This document shows positions 33,340 to 42,412 of a stretch of 55,139 bases of DNA, in pieces (within the stretch, counting starts at the first letter, position 1; the number at the start of each line of letters is the position of its first letter). The DNA is taken from the NCBI GenBank assembly GCA_028280635.1, contig JANQLM010000057.1, positions 1 to 55,139 of the forward strand, read 5' to 3'. The position numbers and the translations under genes are program-made. The notes beneath the pieces are model-generated. The model searched no databases. It saw only the letters and a program-made list of their open reading frames with translations, and had not been told where the DNA came from. The DNA comes from Halieaceae bacterium. GTDB lineage: Bacteria; Pseudomonadota; Gammaproteobacteria; Pseudomonadales; Halieaceae.

Positions 33340-34233
33340 TCAGGCGCCCACCTGTTCCAGCAGCCAGTGCCACAGGGCCCGCGCTTCCGGACGCGCGATT
33401 CGCTGCATCTCCCCGACCAGGTACCAGCCCAGGCCGGTCGCCGTAGTCTCGGCGAAGGGCTGGACCAGAGTACCCTGGGCCAGCGCATGTCCTGCCAGGG
33501 TCAGGCTGCCCAGGGCCACCCCCTGCCCATCCAGGGCCGCGTCCAGCATCAGCCCATGGTCACTGAAACTGGTACCCAGCACCGGCGCGCTGTCGTCCAG
33601 GCCGGCGAGCTGAAACCAGCTGGCCCAGCCTTCCCAGCCCTCGTCGTGCAGCAGGCCCGTCGCGAGCAGCCGGTCGGCGCGCGGGGTCTTGCCGAGGGAT
33701 CGCGCGAGCGCAGGGGTGCACAGCGGCGCCAGCTGTTCCCGGTAGAGCTCGACACACTCCAGGCCCGGCCAGTGTCCATCGCCATAGGCAATAAAGCAGT
33801 CGCTTTCGGTGTGAACAAAATCAACGTCCATGTAGGTGGAGACCACCCAGGGATCGATGTGTGGATGCCGTTCACGCAGCGACGGCAGGCGCGGCAACAG
33901 CCAGTGCCTTCCCCAGGCCGGCAGGCAGCTGATGACTACGGAACCTTCCTTGACGAAGTACTCCAGGCGGTTGATCCCGGCACTCAGCGAACCGAGGGTG
34001 CGGCGCGCCGTCTCCAGCAGGTCGAGCCCTGCATCAGTCGGCTCTATCGTGCGCCCCAGCCGACGAAACAACTGGACCCCGAGCTGCTCCTCCAGGCCGC
34101 GCACCTGGTGGCTGATCGCCGACTGGGTGATACTCAGCTCTTCGGCCGCCCGGGAGAAGCTCTTGAGCCTGGCGGCGGCTTCAAAACACAACAGGGCCTG
34201 CATGGATGGCAGGCGGCCGTATTTTCCCAACAT
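33340..34233 (-). CDS. LysR-type transcriptional regulator of the agmatine genes
   Basis: The 297-residue protein has an N-terminal winged helix-turn-helix (MQALLCFEAAARLKSFSRAA followed by ELSITQSAISHQVRGLEEQL) and a C-terminal substrate-binding-type effector domain from about residue 95. The DNA-binding part is close to the GcvA/AmpR-like branch (SxTQSAISHQVRxLE). It lies between aguB and aguA, divergent from aguA, and so is the obvious local regulator. The effector is probably agmatine or a derivative, by context only. Confidence 0.9.
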   Translation of the reverse strand: MLGKYGRLPSMQALLCFEAAARLKSFSRAAEELSITQSAISHQVRGLEEQLGVQLFRRLGRTIEPTDAGLDLLETARRTLGSLSAGINRLEYFVKEGSVVISCLPAWGRHWLLPRLPSLRERHPHIDPWVVSTYMDVDFVHTESDCFIAYGDGHWPGLECVELYREQLAPLCTPALARSLGKTPRADRLLATGLLHDEGWEGWASWFQLAGLDDSAPVLGTSFSDHGLMLDAALDGQGVALGSLTLAGHALAQGTLVQPFAETTATGLGWYLVGEMQRIARPEARALWHWLLEQVGA

Positions 34234-34236
34234 AAG

Positions 34237-34260
34237 TATTTCTCATAGCTAACGGGAATA
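34237..34260. promoter_or_regulatory. Candidate operator between the LysR gene and aguA
   Basis: TATTTC and GGAATA form an imperfect inverted repeat separated by 12 nt in the divergent region between the LysR start (34233) and aguA (34328). Its position suits regulation of both genes, but the spacing differs from the box at 33320, so this is weaker. Confidence 0.3.
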
Positions 34261-34327
34261 TCTTTCGTTTGTCCGAGTCTCAGTCCTGCCCTACTCTGCC
34301 GTCAAGCTATCTCCAGGAACCAGACAC

Positions 34328-35317
34328 ATGAGTTACCGAATGCCGCCGGAGTGGGCGCCCCACGAGCGCACATGGATGGCCTGGCCCTGCCGGGCCGGAA
34401 TGTGGACCAGTGACGATGCCACCGCCCAGGGCTATACCCAGGTCGCCCATGCGATTCGCGGCGCCGAACCGGTCACCATGGTAGTGCCGCCCGGGGAAGT
34501 TGAGCGGGCGCGCCACTTCCTCGGCAGTGATATCGACATCCTGGAGATACCCATCGACGACTCCTGGGCAAGGGACAGCGGCCCAAACTTTGTCATCAAC
34601 GAGCAGGGTGAGCTGGCCGGCGTGTGTTTCACCTTCAATGCCTGGGGCGGCAAGTACGAACCCTACGACCAGGACGCCCTGATGGCTGCACGCATCCTGG
34701 ACTACATCGGGGTGCCGGCCATCACATCCGAGCTGATCGCCGAGGGCGGCGGCCTGTGTGTGGACGGTGAGGGCAGCCTGCTGACGACTGACACCTGCTT
34801 CCCCAATGCCAACCGCAACCCCGACTGGAGTCGCGGGCAGATCGAAGAAGAGCTGAAACGCCGGCTGGGGGTAGAGAAAGTGTTGTGGCTACCCGGCGAC
34901 CCGCTGGACCAGGAGACCGACGGTCACGTGGACGGGCTGGCAGCCTTCTGCGCACCCGGCAAGGTTATCCTGGAAACCGCCGGTGAACCGTCGCGCGAAC
35001 CCTACTTCGCCGAGCTGCGCGCCGCCCTGGAAAGCCATACCGATGCCCGCGGCCGCGGGCTGGAAGTGTTCGAGCTGCCAGAGGCGGAGTCTGGCATCGC
35101 CATCGGTGATCGCTTCTGCCTGTCCTACGTGAATTTCTATATCGCCAACGGTGCGGTGATTGCGCCGAGCTACGGTGTGCCCAGCGACGATGTTGCTCGA
35201 GAGCGCCTGCAGGACTGCTTCCCGGACCGGGAGATTGTCATGGTGCCGATCGCGGCGATAGCCGAGGGTGGCGGCGGAATCCACTGCATTACCCAGCAAC
35301 AGCCGGCGGTCTCATGA
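34328..35317 (+). CDS. aguA: Agmatine deiminase
   Basis: This 329-residue enzyme has all peptidyl-arginine-deiminase-fold motifs of agmatine deiminases: PPEWAPHERTWMAWP at the start, DDSWARDSGPNF, NAWGGKYEPYDQD, AEGGGLCVDGEGSLL, DQETDGHVDGLAAF, and the terminal GGGGIHCITQQQP with catalytic C320. It converts agmatine to N-carbamoylputrescine and ammonia in the cytoplasm. With aguB this gives arginine-derived putrescine without agmatinase. No arginine decarboxylase of the SpeA type is in the window; the PLP decarboxylase at 25117 is of a different group. Confidence 0.95.
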   Translation: MSYRMPPEWAPHERTWMAWPCRAGMWTSDDATAQGYTQVAHAIRGAEPVTMVVPPGEVERARHFLGSDIDILEIPIDDSWARDSGPNFVINEQGELAGVCFTFNAWGGKYEPYDQDALMAARILDYIGVPAITSELIAEGGGLCVDGEGSLLTTDTCFPNANRNPDWSRGQIEEELKRRLGVEKVLWLPGDPLDQETDGHVDGLAAFCAPGKVILETAGEPSREPYFAELRAALESHTDARGRGLEVFELPEAESGIAIGDRFCLSYVNFYIANGAVIAPSYGVPSDDVARERLQDCFPDREIVMVPIAAIAEGGGGIHCITQQQPAVS

Positions 35318-35371
35318 CGGAAAAGCACCCTCCCCGCACAGCAACCGCCATCCCGCGGGAGCCTGCGGGCA

Positions 35372-36892
35372 CTACGCGTTGGCCACTGCCTTTTCAGACC
35401 CCCGCCGGTACACCAATTGTGGCTCGTCGATATCGACATTGGGCAGCAACTCCCGCTCCTGGTAGTAGTCGGGCACGTTGTTCCAGGGCTCCTGTACGCC
35501 CTGTTTCGGCATCAGGTGCAGGCTGCGCTGCAGGTAGCCGGGATTGAACACGTCCTCGGTAATCCAGGGCAGCAGCTCCATGTCGCGCTCACTCTCCAGC
35601 AGGGTCGGGGTAATACTGGTGGCGCCCTTCGCGTCCATATTGTTGAGCAGCCGGCACACCAGCTCACACAGCAGGTCCACGCGCAGGGTCCAACTGGAGC
35701 GCAGGTAGCCGAACATGGAAGCCATATTGGGAATACCTGAGCTCATAAAGCCGCGGTAGGTCACCGTATCGGCAAAGTTCACCGGCTCGCCGTCGAGGTC
35801 AAATGCGATATCACCCATGACGCAGAGACTGAAGCCGGTAGCGGTGATGATGATGTCGGCTTCCAGCAGTTCACCGGATTGGGTGAGCACGCCCTTCTCG
35901 GTGAAGCGCTCGATATGATCGGTCACCACCGACACCTTGCCGGACTTGATCACATCGAACAGGTCGCCATCGGGCACATAGGCGATGCGCTGTTGCCAGG
36001 GCCGGTAGCTGGGCGTGAAGTGGCTCATGTCGAAGTCCTCGCCCAGCTTCTCGCGAATCACCCGAAACAGCTCTTCCTTGACCATTTGCGGGTGTTCCTC
36101 GGAAGCGTACTGGATGTCCTGGGCAATCTTGAGAATGTCGCGGCGCACGATATCGTGGACGGTAGCTTCATCCACCTCCAGCTCGCGCAGCCGATCCGCC
36201 AGCTCGTTGCGGTTCTCGCCGGTCCAGAAGTAGGTGGGCGAGCGCTGCAGCATGATCAGGTGCTCGCAGTCGCCCGCCATATTGGGCACCAGCGTGGCCG
36301 CAGTCGCGCCGCTGCCAATCACCAGCACGCGCTTGCCCTGGTAATCCAGGTCTTCGGGCCAGGTCTGCGGGTGCACGATGAGGCCCTGGAAATCGGCCAT
36401 GCCCTCCCACTCCGGCGTGTATCCCTGTTCGTGCCGGTAGTAGCCCTGGCACATCCACAGGAAGTTGGCGGTGTAGACCGCCGCCTCGCCAGTATCCTTG
36501 CGCTCTGCCCGTACCGTCCAGCGCTGCTCCGCGCTGGACCAGGAGGCGCTCAGCACCTGGTGGCTGTAACGGATGTACTGGTCGAGCCCATCTTCCTCGA
36601 TAGCCTCACCCAGATAGTCGAGAATCGCATCGCCATCGGCGATGGGCTTGCCCGACCAGGGCTTGAAGCCGTAGCCGAAGGTATACAGGTCGCTGTCGGA
36701 GCGAATACCCGGGTAGGTGTGCTGTCGCCAGGTGCCGCCAAAGGACGCCTTGTTCTCCAGCATCACGAAGGACTTGCCGGGGCATTTATCCAGCAAATGG
36801 TGAGCGGCACCAATGCCGGATATACCGGCCCCAACGATCAGGACATCGAAGTGCTCGCTGCCGGCGGACTGCAGGGAAGTGACGGTGGACAT
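35372..36892 (-). CDS. Flavin-containing (Baeyer-Villiger-type) monooxygenase
   Basis: I use ATG 36892 (GAGG 8 nt upstream), giving 506 residues; an ATG 24 bp upstream has a poorer site. FAD binds at VLIVGAGISGIGAA and NADPH at VLVIGSGATAATLV. Between them FQGLIVHPQTWP fits FxGxxxHxxxW(P/D), the fingerprint of type I Baeyer-Villiger monooxygenases. The C-terminal ATGF motif (IIITATGFSL) is present. Such enzymes insert oxygen into ketones or oxidise heteroatoms. It is divergent from an AraC-type regulator 121 bp away, a common pairing in hydrocarbon and terpenoid breakdown. Confidence 0.9.
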   Translation of the reverse strand: MSTVTSLQSAGSEHFDVLIVGAGISGIGAAHHLLDKCPGKSFVMLENKASFGGTWRQHTYPGIRSDSDLYTFGYGFKPWSGKPIADGDAILDYLGEAIEEDGLDQYIRYSHQVLSASWSSAEQRWTVRAERKDTGEAAVYTANFLWMCQGYYRHEQGYTPEWEGMADFQGLIVHPQTWPEDLDYQGKRVLVIGSGATAATLVPNMAGDCEHLIMLQRSPTYFWTGENRNELADRLRELEVDEATVHDIVRRDILKIAQDIQYASEEHPQMVKEELFRVIREKLGEDFDMSHFTPSYRPWQQRIAYVPDGDLFDVIKSGKVSVVTDHIERFTEKGVLTQSGELLEADIIITATGFSLCVMGDIAFDLDGEPVNFADTVTYRGFMSSGIPNMASMFGYLRSSWTLRVDLLCELVCRLLNNMDAKGATSITPTLLESERDMELLPWITEDVFNPGYLQRSLHLMPKQGVQEPWNNVPDYYQERELLPNVDIDEPQLVYRRGSEKAVANA

Positions 36893-36987
36893 GGGGTACA
36901 CCTCGCGGGTGGACATTGATCAGGGTTCCACGGTAGCGCGGGCGCCGTTACCACGACATTGCGTCTCGGGCCTATTTTTTGATATTT

Positions 36988-37004
36988 TGGGCCATTGTTG
37001 CCCA
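36988..37004. promoter_or_regulatory. Candidate operator: inverted repeat between monooxygenase and AraC genes
   Basis: TGGGC-N7-GCCCA is a perfect 5-bp dyad just upstream of the AraC gene start and in the shared divergent region. Its position suggests control of one or both genes; no known regulator motif is matched. Confidence 0.3.
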
Positions 37005-37013
37005 CCATGAACT

Positions 37014-38090
37014 ATGACTGAAGAATCACGTGTCATCGCCAGCGGGAATCTTGCCGGCAGTCGACGCATCATTGCGGGTGCCCTGGCACAGCTACGCTTC
37101 CTCGACGTCAGCGAAGAAGCGGCTAGCCGCATATTCACCAACGCCGGCCTGCCGGCGCGAGCCCTGGAGGAGCCGGACTTCCCGATCTCCCTGCAGCAGG
37201 AACTGGAAATCTGTGCCGACCTCGTCAATCGGCTGCCCGGTAACCTGTCACCCATACGCCTGCTGTTCCAGGCGCGCCCCTGGATGGGTATCGAAAACCT
37301 GGGTGTGATCGGCATGGCCATGAAACACTCGGCCAATGCGGTGGAGGCCTTGAAGGTTTGCCTGGCCTACCCGGAGCTGACCATGGGCCACTGCCGCATG
37401 GTGGTGCGCTCCCAGGGCGACCTGTCACTGTTTACTTTCCAGATGGATCGGCCGGCACTGCGCGACGCAGATGAAGCCACCATCGACCGCTTGGTGGAGT
37501 ACTGCACGGTGCTGGACCTCAGCACCTCACTGCGCAACATCGAGGACATCGCCATATCCGGCCAGCCGCCCTCCTGGGTCAGCCTGCCCTTCCCGGAGCC
37601 TGCCGATTGGCAGGACGTCGGGCCGACCCTGGCATTCCCGGTGCAGTTTTCCGCCGAGGAGGCCTGCATCGCCTATCCCCAGGCTTTCGACGACCAGCCC
37701 CTGCCGAACGCCAACCCGCTGTTGTTCAAAATGTACGAATCGCTGGCAGCGCGTATGTCGCAAATGCTGGCGGAGGATGTGGGCATTGAGGAGCGAACCA
37801 TGCGCTGGCTCTGGGCCTACACCCCGCCCCCCAATCGCCGTGAAGTGGCGGAGTTGTTGAGCATGTCAGAGCGCAACCTGACGCGACAGCTCGGCAGTGC
37901 GGGAACCTCTTACTCACGGCTGCTGGCGCGGGTACAGGCGGAACGGGCGATGAACTTCCTGCGCAACCCGGAGCTGTCAGTCTCGGAAATCGGCTACCGG
38001 CTGGGTTATTCAGAGCCGGCCGCCTTCTCCCGCGCCTTCAGCCAGTGGACGGGCGTCTCCCCCTTGCGCTGGCGGCGCTCGCGTCAGTAA
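37014..38090 (+). CDS. AraC-family transcriptional regulator with arabinose-binding-like N-terminus
   Basis: This 358-residue protein has an N-terminal ligand domain of the ArgR/OruR-like AraC group (PISLQQELEICADLVNRLPGN, then ENLGVIGMAMKHSANAVEAL). The C-terminal pair of helix-turn-helices has REVAELLSMSERNLTRQLGSAGTSYSRLL and the second-helix signature LSVSEIGYRLGYSEPAAFSRAFSQWTGVSPLRWR. Members with this N-terminus often control catabolic genes next door. It probably regulates the divergent Baeyer-Villiger-type monooxygenase; the inducer is unknown. Confidence 0.92.
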   Translation: MTEESRVIASGNLAGSRRIIAGALAQLRFLDVSEEAASRIFTNAGLPARALEEPDFPISLQQELEICADLVNRLPGNLSPIRLLFQARPWMGIENLGVIGMAMKHSANAVEALKVCLAYPELTMGHCRMVVRSQGDLSLFTFQMDRPALRDADEATIDRLVEYCTVLDLSTSLRNIEDIAISGQPPSWVSLPFPEPADWQDVGPTLAFPVQFSAEEACIAYPQAFDDQPLPNANPLLFKMYESLAARMSQMLAEDVGIEERTMRWLWAYTPPPNRREVAELLSMSERNLTRQLGSAGTSYSRLLARVQAERAMNFLRNPELSVSEIGYRLGYSEPAAFSRAFSQWTGVSPLRWRRSRQ

Positions 38091-38275
38091 CAAGCACAAT
38101 CCTTGATCTATATGCTGCTCCGGCAGGTGCCCGGCAAGTCGCTGTTAGCTATACTTAACACATGGAAGTGTAAAGCTTTATCCAGCTCCGCCGGCACTTC
38201 CAGGACGCTCCGGCCGCACCCTATGCACCGGAGTTGGCAATGTCCACCAGGCACCAGGGAAGAAGGAGTAGAAGC

Positions 38276-38620
38276 ATGATCAAGGCAATCAGAGGCGTAT
38301 CACAAGGCTCCGCACGCAAGCTGGTGCTGGCCACGGCGCTGGGCGCATTCAGCGTAATCAGCCTGCCGGGCGCAGTGGCGGGTGCCAGCCACGCCAACGA
38401 GCATGAGCACCACCATGGCAACGATGGGCACATGAACGAGCATGAGCATCATCACGGCAGCGATGGCCACGCCAACGAACATGAGCATCATCACGGCGAT
38501 GACGGCCACGCCAACGAGCACGAGCATCACCATGGTGGCGACGGCCATGCCAATGAGCACGCGCACCACCATAGCGGCGACGCAATGGATGACGAGCACG
38601 CGCATCACCACCACGGGTGA
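38276..38620 (+). CDS. Secreted His-rich repeat protein, probable metal-binding
   Basis: ATG 38276 follows AAGGAG at 7 nt. The 114-residue product has a signal peptide (KLVLATALGAFSVISLPGAVAG). From residue 39 on it consists of five 13-residue units of the type HANEHEHHHGxDG and a shorter sixth ending EHAHHHHG. About a third of the mature protein is His, with Glu, Asp and Gly as the rest, so it probably binds zinc, nickel or copper in the periplasm as a buffer or store. It is flanked by an AraC regulator and an SDR gene, and no metal transporter is adjacent. Confidence 0.75.
   Translation: MIKAIRGVSQGSARKLVLATALGAFSVISLPGAVAGASHANEHEHHHGNDGHMNEHEHHHGSDGHANEHEHHHGDDGHANEHEHHHGGDGHANEHAHHHSGDAMDDEHAHHHHG
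38390..38617 (+). repeat. 39-bp in-frame tandem repeat array encoding His-rich units
   Basis: Five 39-bp copies and a shortened sixth encode the 13-residue units of the His-rich protein. The copies vary at third codon positions, so the array is not freshly duplicated throughout, but units 2-4 are close enough for slippage to change the number. Confidence 0.8.
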
Positions 38621-38638
38621 CGCTCGCGCGGCAGCCAG

Positions 38639-39472
38639 TCAGACCACGTAGACCTCACCGCCGGAACGCACGGTAAGGTCACTGATGACCACGCCCCAGG
38701 GCTGGTCGATGGCGTAGAGAATCTGGTCCGACAGCAGTTCCGGGGACAGCATGAAGTACTCGATGCTGTCCTCGTCGGTCCAGCTCTCCTGTCCACCCCC
38801 TTCCAACAGCGCACCGAAGCGCTCGCCAAAGGCCTCACCGTTGGCGCCGACGATACCGGCACCGGCCTCAATATTCACCACCGCGCTGCCGATCCCGGTC
38901 AGGGGTATGCCGGTGGGCCGGATGGTAGTGACCTTGATGCGACCCTGGGACTCCTGGCGCAGGGCATCGGAGAGAAAATTCACCGCCGCCTTGGTGGCGC
39001 CGTAGACCGCGGCACCCTTGAGGGGGAAGTTGGAGTAGATAGAAGACAGGTTCACCACGTGACCTCGGCCCTGGGCCAGCATCTGGTCGTGCACTGCCAC
39101 CGTGCCGTTGAGCACGCCTTTGATATTGACATCGATGCAGCGGTGCCAGGCCTCAAGCGCCGCGGCATGGTCACTGTAATAGGCCAGCGGCATGATGCCG
39201 GCATTGTTGATCAGCACATCAACGCCGGAGAAAGCCTCCACGGCCGCTGCCGCCAGCCGGGACATATCGCCGGGGACCGTCACATCCGCGACCTGCCCCA
39301 TGGCCACACCGCCGTCGGCGGCAATCCCATCGAGGGTCTCCCCCAGCGCCGCCTCATCGATATCGCAGGCCACAATCCTGGCGCCGCGTGCAGCGGCTTT
39401 GCTGGCCACCAGGCGGCCAAAGCCCCCGCCGGCACCGGTAATCATGACAACACGTGAATCGAGATGGCTCAT
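38639..39472 (-). CDS. Short-chain dehydrogenase/reductase
   Basis: From ATG 39472 (GGGAG 8 nt upstream) the protein has 277 residues. It is a classical SDR with TGAGGGFG for cofactor binding, ACDID at the end of the second strand (an Asp there favours NAD), NNAG, Ser in NLSSIYSN and the YxxxK pair in YGATKAAVNF. After the fold a C-terminal tail of about 60 residues (GGGQESWTDEDSIEYF) is longer than average. The substrate is unknown. It is divergent from the D-aminoacylase-like gene at 39601. Confidence 0.9.
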   Translation of the reverse strand: MSHLDSRVVMITGAGGGFGRLVASKAAARGARIVACDIDEAALGETLDGIAADGGVAMGQVADVTVPGDMSRLAAAAVEAFSGVDVLINNAGIMPLAYYSDHAAALEAWHRCIDVNIKGVLNGTVAVHDQMLAQGRGHVVNLSSIYSNFPLKGAAVYGATKAAVNFLSDALRQESQGRIKVTTIRPTGIPLTGIGSAVVNIEAGAGIVGANGEAFGERFGALLEGGGQESWTDEDSIEYFMLSPELLSDQILYAIDQPWGVVISDLTVRSGGEVYVV

Positions 39473-39600
39473 GGCAAACGCTCCCTGTAACGGTTGGCAC
39501 ACTCTACACAGTGCAGGCCTGTGCGCCTACCGCCAACCATCGGCGCCCGCGTGCTGTGCTACGCTTGCCTCCGGACAACACATAACAAGAGGGCCTGGAT

Positions 39601-41349
39601 ATGCACGATCTGGTAATTCGCGGCGGGACCGTAGTGGATGGCAGCGGCGCAGACCCGGTTATCGCCGACGTGGCTATCGATGGCAACACCATTACCGCGA
39701 TTGGCCCGAATCTACCTGCCGGGCGCGCAGAAATCGACGCCAACGGCAAGGTGGTCGCCCCCGGCTTTGTCGACATTCACACCCACTACGACGGCCAGGC
39801 CACCTGGGATCCGGAGATGGCGCCCTCCTCCTGGCACGGCGTGACCACGGTGGTAATGGGCAACTGCGGGGTAGGCTTTGCCCCTGCCAAGCCCGAGAAG
39901 CACGACTGGTTGATCGGCCTGATGGAAGGGGTGGAAGACATCCCCGGCAGCGCCCTGGCGGAAGGCATCCGGTGGGACTGGGAAACCTTTCCGGAGTACA
40001 TGGATGCACTGGAGAAGCTGCCGCGCACCGTCGATGTGGGCACCCACGTGCCCCATGGTGCGGTGCGCGCCTACGTGATGGGCGAGCGGGAGGAGCGCAA
40101 GGAAGAACCCACCGAAACCGATATCGCCGCCATGTCGCAGATTGTCGAAGGCGGCCTCAAGGCCGGCGCCCTGGGCTTCTCCACCTCGCGCACCATTCTG
40201 CACAAGTCGGTGGACGGCGAGCTGGTGCCCGGCACCACGGCTACCAAGGAGGAACTGATCGGCATCGGCCGGGCCATGGGCCGCACCAGCTTCGGCGTGT
40301 TCGAGATGGCCAGCGACCTCAACAGGGAGTGGAAGGAATTCGAGTGGATGGGTGAGCTGTCGCGGGAAACGGGCCTGCCCGTCACCTTCGCCGCCCTGCA
40401 GTCACCGCTCAAGCAGTTGCCACTGGAAGAACAGATCGCTGAGATGCGCGCGCAGAACGCCGCCGGCGCCAACATCGTTGCCCAGATTGCCCTGCGGGGC
40501 AACGGCGTGCTGATGGGCTGGCAGACCACCTTCCACCCCTTCAGCTTCAAACCCGCCTGGCTCGAGATTGAGGACCTGCCCTGGGAGCAACAGCTCGCGA
40601 GACTGAAAGATCCCGAGTTCAAGGCGCGCCTCCTCGCCGAGGAATCCTGCTATCCCGATTCAGATCTCCGCTTCCTGGCAGAGCTCATCGCCGGCGCCTG
40701 GAACCTGCTGTACGAGATGGGCGAAGGCTTCCAGTACGAACCCACCCAGGAGGAAACCCTCCAGGCGGGCGCCGAACGCGCCGGCGTCCCCGGGGACGAA
40801 TACGCCTATGAGGTGTTGATGCGGGATGCGGGTACCGGCTTCATCTACTTCCCCATCCTAAACTACAAGGACGGCAACCTGGACTTCCTGGAAGACTTGC
40901 AGCGTTCCGATGACTGCGTGAACTCGCTGTCGGATGGCGGCGCCCACTGCGGCACCATCTGTGACGCGGCTTCACCCACCTTCATGCTGGAGTACTGGGT
41001 GCGCGACCGCGCCAGGGGCAGGCTGACCCTGGCCCAGGCGATCAAGCGCCAGTGCCGCGACACCGCCCTGCTGTACGGGCTGGAAGACCGGGGCCTGCTG
41101 GCCGCGGGCTACCTGGCCGATATCAACGTGATCGACATGGACAAGCTGAAGCTCGGCAAACCCTGGCTGGCCTTCGACCTGCCCGCCGGCGGCAAGCGCC
41201 TGCTGCAGAAAGCCGAGGGCTATGAGTTCACCATCAAATCCGGCCAGGTGACCTTCCGCAACGGCGACATGCAGGGGCCGACGCCCGGTGGCGTGATCCG
41301 CGGGCCTCAGGCCGCGCCGGGCCAGGCCGCCGCCAACGCCAGCGCCTGA
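39601..41349 (+). CDS. N-acyl-D-amino-acid deacylase family amidohydrolase
   Basis: The 582-residue enzyme has the amidohydrolase entry [23 protein letters not shown], the HxH metal motif in [17 protein letters not shown], and [16 protein letters not shown] with the Cys that binds zinc in D-aminoacylases. GALGFSTSR follows, then the late [11 protein letters not shown] motif. The C-terminus returns to the beta-sandwich ([12 protein letters not shown]). The family cleaves N-acyl-D-amino acids, and many marine paralogues have unknown specificity. It has a Pro/Gly/Ala-rich last 20 residues. The gene ends near a strong hairpin (41356-41377). Confidence 0.92.
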   Translation: MHDLVIRGGTVVDGSGADPVIADVAIDGNTITAIGPNLPAGRAEIDANGKVVAPGFVDIHTHYDGQATWDPEMAPSSWHGVTTVVMGNCGVGFAPAKPEKHDWLIGLMEGVEDIPGSALAEGIRWDWETFPEYMDALEKLPRTVDVGTHVPHGAVRAYVMGEREERKEEPTETDIAAMSQIVEGGLKAGALGFSTSRTILHKSVDGELVPGTTATKEELIGIGRAMGRTSFGVFEMASDLNREWKEFEWMGELSRETGLPVTFAALQSPLKQLPLEEQIAEMRAQNAAGANIVAQIALRGNGVLMGWQTTFHPFSFKPAWLEIEDLPWEQQLARLKDPEFKARLLAEESCYPDSDLRFLAELIAGAWNLLYEMGEGFQYEPTQEETLQAGAERAGVPGDEYAYEVLMRDAGTGFIYFPILNYKDGNLDFLEDLQRSDDCVNSLSDGGAHCGTICDAASPTFMLEYWVRDRARGRLTLAQAIKRQCRDTALLYGLEDRGLLAAGYLADINVIDMDKLKLGKPWLAFDLPAGGKRLLQKAEGYEFTIKSGQVTFRNGDMQGPTPGGVIRGPQAAPGQAAANASA

Positions 41350-41355
41350 AGCAAT

Positions 41356-41377
41356 GCGGGCGGCGCGAGCCGCCCGC
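41356..41377. terminator. GC-rich hairpin between convergent genes
   Basis: GCGGGCGGC and GCCGCCCGC form a perfect 9-bp stem with a GCGA loop, 6 nt after the deacylase stop and 39 bp from the convergent cydB stop. There is no T-run on either strand, so it would be a weak or factor-assisted terminator serving both genes. Confidence 0.4.
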
Positions 41378-41416
41378 TGCCAACACCGGTGCTAGCCACA
41401 GGCGCTGGTGGCAAGG

Positions 41417-42412
41417 CTAATCATAAGACAGCGCCGTCGCCTTGCCGGCGAAGATGCGATACACGAACAGCGTGTACGCCGCGATCAGGGGCAAGGTCAC
41501 CGCCACACCCCAGAAGATGAACCACAATGAGCTGGTGGCCGCCGCGGCCTCCCAGAGCGTCATGCGACCGATAATGATATAGGGGTAGATGCTGTAGGCC
41601 AGGCCGATGGCTGCCATCAGGCAAATCACGATCAGCGCGGCAAAGACCAACCACTCATAGCCCGCCTCCAGCACGTCCACCCGGCTCAACAGCCAGGCAA
41701 TTCCCCCGTAGGCCAGCAGACAGGTGACCGGGATGGGCAACAGGCCGATGGCATTCGGCAAGGTGAACCAGCGAGTGGCAATCTCGGCGCTAACCAGCGG
41801 TGTGGCAGCAGACACCAGCACCAGAGCAAGACCCATCGGCAGCAGGGCCCGGCGCGACCAGGATACTGCCTTACGGAACAGGGCGCCTTCGGTCTTGATC
41901 AGCAACCACGCACTGCCGAGCATGATGTACAGGGCAGGCAAGGTGAGTGCAATCAATGCGGCAAAACCCACACTGGTGGCGGTGGACTCCAGGCCTGTAA
42001 TGTACGCACCCAACATCCAGCCTTGCGCCAGAGACGCCACCAGGGAACCGGCAAAAAATGCCGAGTTCCACAGCGCCCTGCGATGATCGCCGGCCTTAAC
42101 TCGAAAGTCGAAAGCCACGCCGCGCAGGATCAACCCAAACAGCATTACCGTCACGGGAATGTACAGTGATGTCAGGACAATGCCATGTGCCTGTGGAAAC
42201 GCGATCAGCAACACCCCGACACCCAGAACGATCCAGGTTTCATTGGCATCCCAGAAGGGTCCGATACTGGCCACCATGGTGTCCTTTTGCGATTCAGTCG
42301 CCAGCGGCAGCAGGATACCAATCCCCAAATCAAAGCCGTCCAGGATCACGTAAAGGAGTAGCGAAAGGCCCATCGCCAGCACAAAAAACAGCGGTAGAAA
42401 CTCCCCCATCAA
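41417..42412 (-). CDS. cydB: Cytochrome bd-type quinol oxidase subunit II (CioB-like)
   Basis: This 331-residue membrane protein has eight predicted helices and the CydB motifs LDGFDLGIGILLP near the start, GPFWDANETWIVLGVGVLLIAFP and RGVAFDFR. Subunit II supports subunit I, which holds the haems. Its start overlaps the stop of cydA by 4 bp (ATGA). With its partner it oxidises quinol and reduces oxygen to water in the inner membrane without pumping protons. No CydX-like small ORF was seen downstream. Confidence 0.94.
   Translation of the reverse strand: MMGEFLPLFFVLAMGLSLLLYVILDGFDLGIGILLPLATESQKDTMVASIGPFWDANETWIVLGVGVLLIAFPQAHGIVLTSLYIPVTVMLFGLILRGVAFDFRVKAGDHRRALWNSAFFAGSLVASLAQGWMLGAYITGLESTATSVGFAALIALTLPALYIMLGSAWLLIKTEGALFRKAVSWSRRALLPMGLALVLVSAATPLVSAEIATRWFTLPNAIGLLPIPVTCLLAYGGIAWLLSRVDVLEAGYEWLVFAALIVICLMAAIGLAYSIYPYIIIGRMTLWEAAAATSSLWFIFWGVAVTLPLIAAYTLFVYRIFAGKATALSYD

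Noticed and set aside
35879-36919. A 346-codon plus-strand open frame
   Set aside because: It lies opposite the monooxygenase, which has complete FAD, NADPH and Baeyer-Villiger motifs; the frame is a shadow.
38390-38617. Regular short repeats considered as a CRISPR array
   Set aside because: The 39-bp units are contiguous, in frame, without spacers, and encode His-rich protein repeats; no cas genes are present.
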